A stretch of DNA of 64,000 bases from Chlamydoabsidia padenii (taxonomy: Eukaryota > Mucoromycota > Mucoromycetes > Mucorales > Cunninghamellaceae), in the NCBI GenBank assembly GCA_025330725.1, contig JAIWND010000006.1:62001-126000 (forward strand), given 5' to 3'. The number at the start of each line of letters is the position of its first letter. Within the stretch, counting starts at the first letter, position 1. This document shows, piece by piece, positions 58,994 through 64,000 of this stretch. The notes below the pieces were generated by a model. That model was not told where the DNA came from. It searched no databases and saw only the letters and a program-made list of their open reading frames with translations. A program made the translations under genes and the position numbers.

Positions 58994-59430
58994 GACGAAT
59001 GTCTTAATATGGTGAAATTCTCCTTATTCAAGTGACTTCGGGGGGGGGTTGCATGATGAATGATATGCATCATTCTCCTTTGGTAGATTAGAATATAATT
59101 TAGCATCATACACCTATTTATTACGATTACTTTGTTTTTTATTTGGATTATATTTATATATATAAATAAAAAGGGGTGGGTCGACCAATATATTATTTTT
59201 AGATATAGCTATTCTTTCGGTGATGTATGTACATAGAGTGTGGGAAAAAAAGATAAAAATGGATGGGTTATCATACAGGCTTAAAAGGCATAAATTTTGG
59301 GATATAATGTATATGACAGATATATACAAGTAATGGAGTTGGCTGTGTAAGTGATTGATTGAAAAAGAAGGGAATGGGGGGGGGGCATAAAGATAAAGAA
59401 AGGGGTAAAAAAAAAAAAAAAGACGGGGTT

Positions 59431-59937
59431 TCAATCTTCCCAGTTTAGTTCCAAAGTAGGATGTTCTTGTATGAATCTTGCGACTTGCTTCATATCCACA
59501 TACAAATCGTAATTAACAACACCGAGGAAACTACGTTCCATTTCATTCAATTCAATATTGGTATAAACCACCGAGACACATCGATAAATGGCTTGAACTT
59601 GACTTTTAGAATCATCATTGAATTTACAGGCGAGAACCACAGCGGCCAAAAAGATTTTATGCGGGGTATCGTAATCGCCTTTGGAATCCAGGGGTAATTC
59701 TTGCTGTAAGCGGTGGATATATATCAGGGCAATGACCAGAATCGCCGGCGATAATCGACATTTTTTATAGACTTGGCGGACAAAGCTTTTTAATGACGGC
59801 ACTCGGTGGTAAGGATAACTGGGTGAGCAATCCAATAGTCCGTCGATTTTTTTCACCATAAAAGTCAGAGCAGGTTCAGGGCTATGATAAAAATCAAGTG
59901 TGGGTGATGATGATGTCGATGATGAAGGTGTGATCAT
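59431..59937 (-). CDS. Pho80/Pcl-type cyclin
   Basis: Single exon, 168 aa. The cyclin box covers nearly all of it: VPSLKSFVRQVYKKCRLSPA, ILVIALIYIHRLQQELP, HKIFLAAVVLACKFNDDSKS and the helix ELNEMERSFLGVVNYDLYVD. This is the Pho80/PCL class, which pairs with a Pho85-like CDK in phosphate signalling, polarity or morphogenesis. The usual PCL KYNDDxxYxN motif appears here in altered form (KFNDDSKSQVQ). Its 3' flank converges with the FUSC-like gene and contains G- and A-runs near 59377-59420. Confidence 0.9.
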   Translation of the reverse strand: MITPSSSTSSSPTLDFYHSPEPALTFMVKKIDGLLDCSPSYPYHRVPSLKSFVRQVYKKCRLSPAILVIALIYIHRLQQELPLDSKGDYDTPHKIFLAAVVLACKFNDDSKSQVQAIYRCVSVVYTNIELNEMERSFLGVVNYDLYVDMKQVARFIQEHPTLELNWED

Positions 59938-60998
59938 GATGATGGGATAATATAATACACTTTTGTGGAAATATGATACAAAAAGTACAAGACAGTTGGG
60001 ATAGAAAAAGAGAAAAAAGTATCAAAGAGGTATAATATTTCCTTTTCCTCCTCGAAAATACAAAAACAAGGGCTTTTTATATCTTGGAATTTCAACACCA
60101 TATATAGATAAATTCTTCTGTTTGAAGCTTAGTTTGATTGAAACAGTGTTGATAAACAAACGAGAAGAGTATGTATGATTGTGCGATGCATGTACCTGAA
60201 TATGTGGCAACCCCCCCCCCAATAATCACAACAAACAAAGGCGTTTTGGATGAAACACTACAAGTGTTTTGGTGCTTTTTATTAGAAGAGTTATTATCAA
60301 GCTATTTAGTTGTATTTTTAATCAAATGGTGTTCTAAGCTAAAGGAATTCTTTTCTATTATATGATATCTAATCTACCATTGCCTTTGTCCTTTTCTTGA
60401 TCCACTGTCCCCCCTTGATTTCCCCTATGTCGTAAATAAAGTAAAAAAGTTAAGGTTAGTTTGTACACCCTTGATCCGCCTCCTTTGAAACCTTTTTTTT
60501 TTTTTTTTTTACCTGGCGATCGGATCCAAAAGTGCTGTAGGACGCTGTTTCAATTTCGAGAGAGAGACCTTTCAACCACCAAAGCAGAGGCGTTTTTGTT
60601 TTGATAGTCCACCCAAGAGCAGTCCAGGGAGATGAAATCGCGTGATGCATTGCTTATCATCCAGCCCATCCTTTCATCCACCACCGCCAAAAATAGGGAG
60701 TTGTGAGTTTGTCCTCCCCCTCTCTTCTTCTTCTTCAGTCTTACCTTTTGAGTCTATCGTTCCAGTAAATCAAATTGGTATAAAGTGTGTTGTATCAAAT
60801 CGCCATCCAAGTATCATGAGACAAATGTTGCATCAATGTAACCTAGTTTCAGCATCATATCTCGGTACCATTGTTGCCTATTGTTGCTTCTTATCGGTGG
60901 CCCACTTTTGAAACAATATCTTGCCTTCCTATCTTCAAAAGTCAAATATATAAAGTTGATTAGCCATGTAACAGTTACCGAAATAAGGCATTGTCGCA

Positions 60999-61000
<2 letters not shown>

Positions 61001-61057
<57 letters not shown>
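61001..61057. repeat. 57-nt poly(T) run
   Basis: Uninterrupted T run on the plus strand, not inside a recognised intron. Assembly length of such runs is often unreliable. Confidence 0.9.
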
Positions 61058-61060
<3 letters not shown>

Positions 61061-62239
61061 TGTTTATTTGTTGTTGTTTTTAGATTCGAAATAAAAGTTA
61101 GTTACCTTTGTTACCAATTCGGCTATCATTGATCTGCTTCTTGTTTACCGAGATCATACATACAACAGACACCTGTGAGAAAGTTCCCGGGATAATGAGG
61201 TCGAAGTAGGTTATGGTCGAATCCACACCAAAAGGTTATCAGACACTCGATAGGTGTTTTGCTGCGATGTCTTATTTTTGATTGTTTTGAGATTAGTGAT
61301 ATTGATAAGGTGAGCGCTAGGCTTATTCTATCGGGTAGTAACAGGAAAAAAAGGGGAAAGGGTTAGTTGCTTGATTGGAGGGTTATCATCTTTACCTTTA
61401 TGTGGTCGGGAAGTAGGCAGTAATCCCAGTGTAATAACAGCCAACTATTAAGCTAAAATAGAGATAGGGAAAGTTACCAAAGCTTCATCCAATATGAGTT
61501 TATTACCGTCTACACTTACCATATGTTTTGTAATCCACAAGACCTGATCTCAGTCAAGTATTCTTCTACCCATACAGGTCATTGGTTAGTTTCATATTCC
61601 TTTTCACTTTTTTATTTTTTCTATATTACCTTGGCACTTGACGAAGGACAATCCAATAAAAAGCACATGCGGAAAGATTCCCCCAAGTCGCAAGGCCTGA
61701 TTTTCTACTAGTCTGTCACCGAGAAAGCGCGGTCAGTAATTAGTATCCTTGGTCTTTTCAATTCCCACCTTCTAACTTTTGTTTTTTTTTTTGTCGAGAG
61801 CATAATATAACTTGCCCTACCAGAATGAAAAAGTTAGAATGAGAAGGGTTTACCTTGTATTGTTCCAAGTTATAAAGAAGACTTGAGGATCAGTCAAATA
61901 ATAGCAGTCAGCCAAGAGGAAGGAATCATAGGACTACAATAATGAAGAAGAACGAAGAGAAGCAAATGCATTTGCAGCTAATGAGTAGTTATTTGGTTTA
62001 TCTTGAGTTCTGATAATGTCAAGTCAATTAGTAAAGAAAGATAAAAAGAAAAGAGGCAGCACCAAAACTGGCGACAGTTTTGAGTGACATTATCGGCGTT
62101 TGAATGAATGGGTGCTCATCCAATAACATTACCAATTTCCTTTTTTCCAGTTTGCATGACAGTTCCCATTTACAAAAAAACCATCAGTTATTTATTGTCC
62201 AAACTGATATCTAACCTTTTATTTTAAATGGGCAAATGT

Positions 62240-62580
62240 AAACCTGACTTTTGTAAATGAAAAAAAAAAAAAAAAAAAGTTGCAGAATGAATTGACACAC
62301 AATACAAAACTTACTTCAAAACCCGCTTACTCTCGCCTGGAATCTTAAGAGAGCTCTACTGCCTTTATGGACAAACGATGCTAATGACAAAAGTAACCAT
62401 GAGCATTCCTCAGCCTATTTCCAACAAAGTTTACATAATGGTCATTGTACCAAGTCCACTGTATGGAGCAGTATACCCTCAAGATCGTTTTATCCTGACT
62501 TTTGTAAAAAAAGTTGCAGAATGAAAAATTGACACACAAGAAAAAACTTGATTCAAACCCCGCTCACCCTCAACTTTCTG
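62240..62580. repeat. Dispersed relative of the 744-1440 repeat
   Basis: Two partial copies. The block CTGACTTTTGTAAA, A-run, GTTGCAGAATGA, TTGACACACAA, TTCAAA-CCCGCT occurs at about 62241-62340 and again at 62493-62575. Between them, 62343-62430 matches the core of the left-end repeat (GCTCTACT, GATGCTAATGA, CCTATTTCCAAC). The two loci lie near opposite ends of the window. Confidence 0.75.
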
Positions 62581-63450
62581 TGCGCCTACGTAGTTCGGAT
62601 ACTGTCATCAACTCACTAGAAGTAATCATGCTACTGAATGCTTATTATGACTATATAAATGAAATGGTGGGCAAAAGGGTCCAATTCAATTATGATGGTT
62701 CCACATGAATGTTTAGGCAAACATTTTCTCACTTTAAAAATGATATCTCTCTCCCCCTCAAAAAAAAAGTCGGGATTTACATTTCTTTTTTTTTATTCAT
62801 CTTTTTTGTCTGTCTTCAGATTCTCTTCTTCCTTTTACAATCCATTTGAAACGCTAACACTAATCTTAAAAAGCAGTATAGCTATATAGCTTGTAAAAGT
62901 AACTTGAAAGGTAGGTTGTTTGAAGTTGTAGCTCATTAAAATACATGCGATTCATTCCACGTCAACTAACTCGTTACATCTTTTTTAATAGAGACGAGAC
63001 GAAGGAAACTCCTACAGGCAAAAACATTGTCTCCACCAAATAGACAAAAAAAGTATCATGCTTACTAGTGGCAAGTAAGTACCTGCTAATAACCTGTTTA
63101 TCCCTAGTCATTAAACTAAAGATGCTTCTTTTTATATCTCAAGGAGCTGTAGGAATTCGAAAAACCTGGTGGGTAACCCTCAACCTCCTCCAGCATTCCA
63201 ACCAAAAAGCAGTAATACGCATGCCCTGACGATTAGAAACTATCAACAACTTGAACACTCTACAACCAACGACTAATGAACCACAAGCTTCTGGTTATAA
63301 AAAGGGCTCCATACACAAAAAGACAATTACAACACAAGACATAAAAGAGGGTATGTTTGGAAGGACACCAATCTAGCTTACTATCATAATTTTAAGGTAG
63401 CTTAATTTAAATTTATATATAGGTATATATATCAACCTGTTCTAAAACAG

Positions 63451-63779
63451 GAAGATAGTGGGTGGACTCTATTTACAGGAACAATAAGTATCGCCACAAG
63501 ATACAACGTGGACAACAAAATATCCTCCTTCTTTTGCGGCGATATCATGCAAACTATGGACACATCCAGGTGGATCTCTCGCTCTCTATTAGCTTCCGAT
63601 ATGGGTACAACATTGATGTTATTAATGGAAACCTTTAGCAACAATGTTTATGGGAAGACAAGTCTTGGTGGCAGATTTGCAGGTGAAGGTAAGTCCCAAC
63701 AATTTAGTATATATATATATATAAACCAACGGTTAATCTTTCTGTAGACATTGTTTGCACATCAGGGTTTATGATTTGA
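63451..63779 (+). CDS. Possible 3' exons of an unidentified gene
   Basis: Exon 63451-63688 follows an AAAACAG acceptor and reads EDSGWTLFTGTISIATRYNV, then DIMQTMDTSRWISRSLLASD and YGKTSLGGRFAGE, ending at GTAAGT. It joins in phase to 63748-63779 (DIVCTSGFMI, TGA). AATAAA signals near 63939 and 63954 suit a plus-strand 3' end. Other frames through the same exon are also open, so the call is weak. The product is not recognised, and upstream exons may be broken. Confidence 0.35.
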
Positions 63780-64000
63780 TTTACACAACGACTTCTCCAG
63801 ACCCTTTTACAACTAGGATGCTATAAATCATACGATGGATTTCTTACAACACAATACCTAACGCGTAGCTTGATGTACTTATTTCCCCCCTCCCCTCCAT
63901 TTACTTGTTATTTATACTTCCCTTTATTCGTAATATTTAATAAACACGTTATTAATAAATAGCCCATTGACATTCTTTGTCTTTTGTAATCAGATTTGCT

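Larger units (their letters stand above)
59938..63450. other. Largely non-coding 3.5-kb region
   Basis: No firm gene. Features seen: a C10 run near 60211; a minus-strand frame at 60650-60513 ending at a CAG-GTAAAA donor-like site (WTALGWTIKTKTPLLWWLKG) that may be a relic exon; a 57-nt T-run at 61001-61057; repeat copies at 62240-62580; and elements TCGGCGTTTGAA (62093-62104) and GTCGGGATTTAC (about 62769). At 63058-63276 two blocks (63058-63074 and 63144-63276) splice in phase to MLTSGKSCRNSKNLVGNPQP and so on, then hit TAA TGA. That is a possible first exon or a relic. Confidence 0.45.

Noticed and set aside
60513..60650. Minus-strand frame WTALGWTIKTKTPLLWWLKG with donor-like end
   Set aside because: A second exon can be joined (ADQGCTN) but gives only 53 residues with no start context; another frame over the same DNA is equally protein-like. 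Kept only as a note in the region entry.

Overview
The window looks like nuclear chromosomal DNA from an early-diverging filamentous fungus, most likely Mucoromycota (Mucorales-like). The reasons are short spliceosomal introns (about 50-120 nt) in most genes, compact intergenic spaces, AT-rich flanks with long A or T runs, fungal genes such as Atg17 and Cdc73, and poly-Q/N/S tracts. The genus is not determined. All gene models were spliced by hand from frame continuity and GT..AG or GC..AG signals; none has been checked against transcripts.

Layout. 0-5 kb: 3' end of a U1A/U2B''-type snRNP gene, a three-copy tandem repeat, a MATA-type HMG-box factor and a poorly resolved stretch. 5-13 kb: a CC2D1/Lgd-like endosomal protein with an added UBA domain, ribosomal protein eL32, an FHA-RING ligase, Lunapark and a tiny Tyr/Pro-rich gene. 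13-24 kb: a gene-poor stretch, the vitamin B6 synthase PDX1, a RING/TRAF-zinc-finger protein, two F-box-type pseudogenes facing opposite ways and an NDUFAF3-like assembly factor. 24-39 kb: an IRG-like GTPase, a RanBD relic, a C2/proline-rich cytokinesis-type protein, carnitine acetyltransferase, TFB1M/Dim1-type rRNA dimethylase, a BRO1 protein, a small coiled-coil gene and 3-hydroxyanthranilate dioxygenase. 39-49 kb: a PH protein, Cdc73, an HMG-box protein, sphingosine kinase, Snf7, a Cox14-like peptide and Atg17. 49-60 kb: a copper neighbourhood (BIM1-like copper-binding protein with an inverted, deleted copy, plus a CTR copper transporter), tRNA-Phe, a very large FUSC/BRE4-like membrane protein and a Pho80-type cyclin. 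60-64 kb: mostly non-coding with repeat copies and gene relics.

Themes. Snf7, the BRO1 protein, CC2D1 and Atg17 are all ESCRT or autophagy components, but they are scattered and read as ordinary chromosomal neighbours. The BIM1-like and CTR genes are the one pair with a plausible shared pathway. The most unusual signals are (i) a recurring TTCAAATCCCGAC-like element 70-150 bp upstream of many start codons, in either orientation; (ii) five GC-AG introns that reading frames require; (iii) F-box pseudogenes whose in-frame stops can all be explained by C-to-T changes; (iv) an IRG-type GTPase in a fungus; and (v) the inverted duplication at the copper locus.
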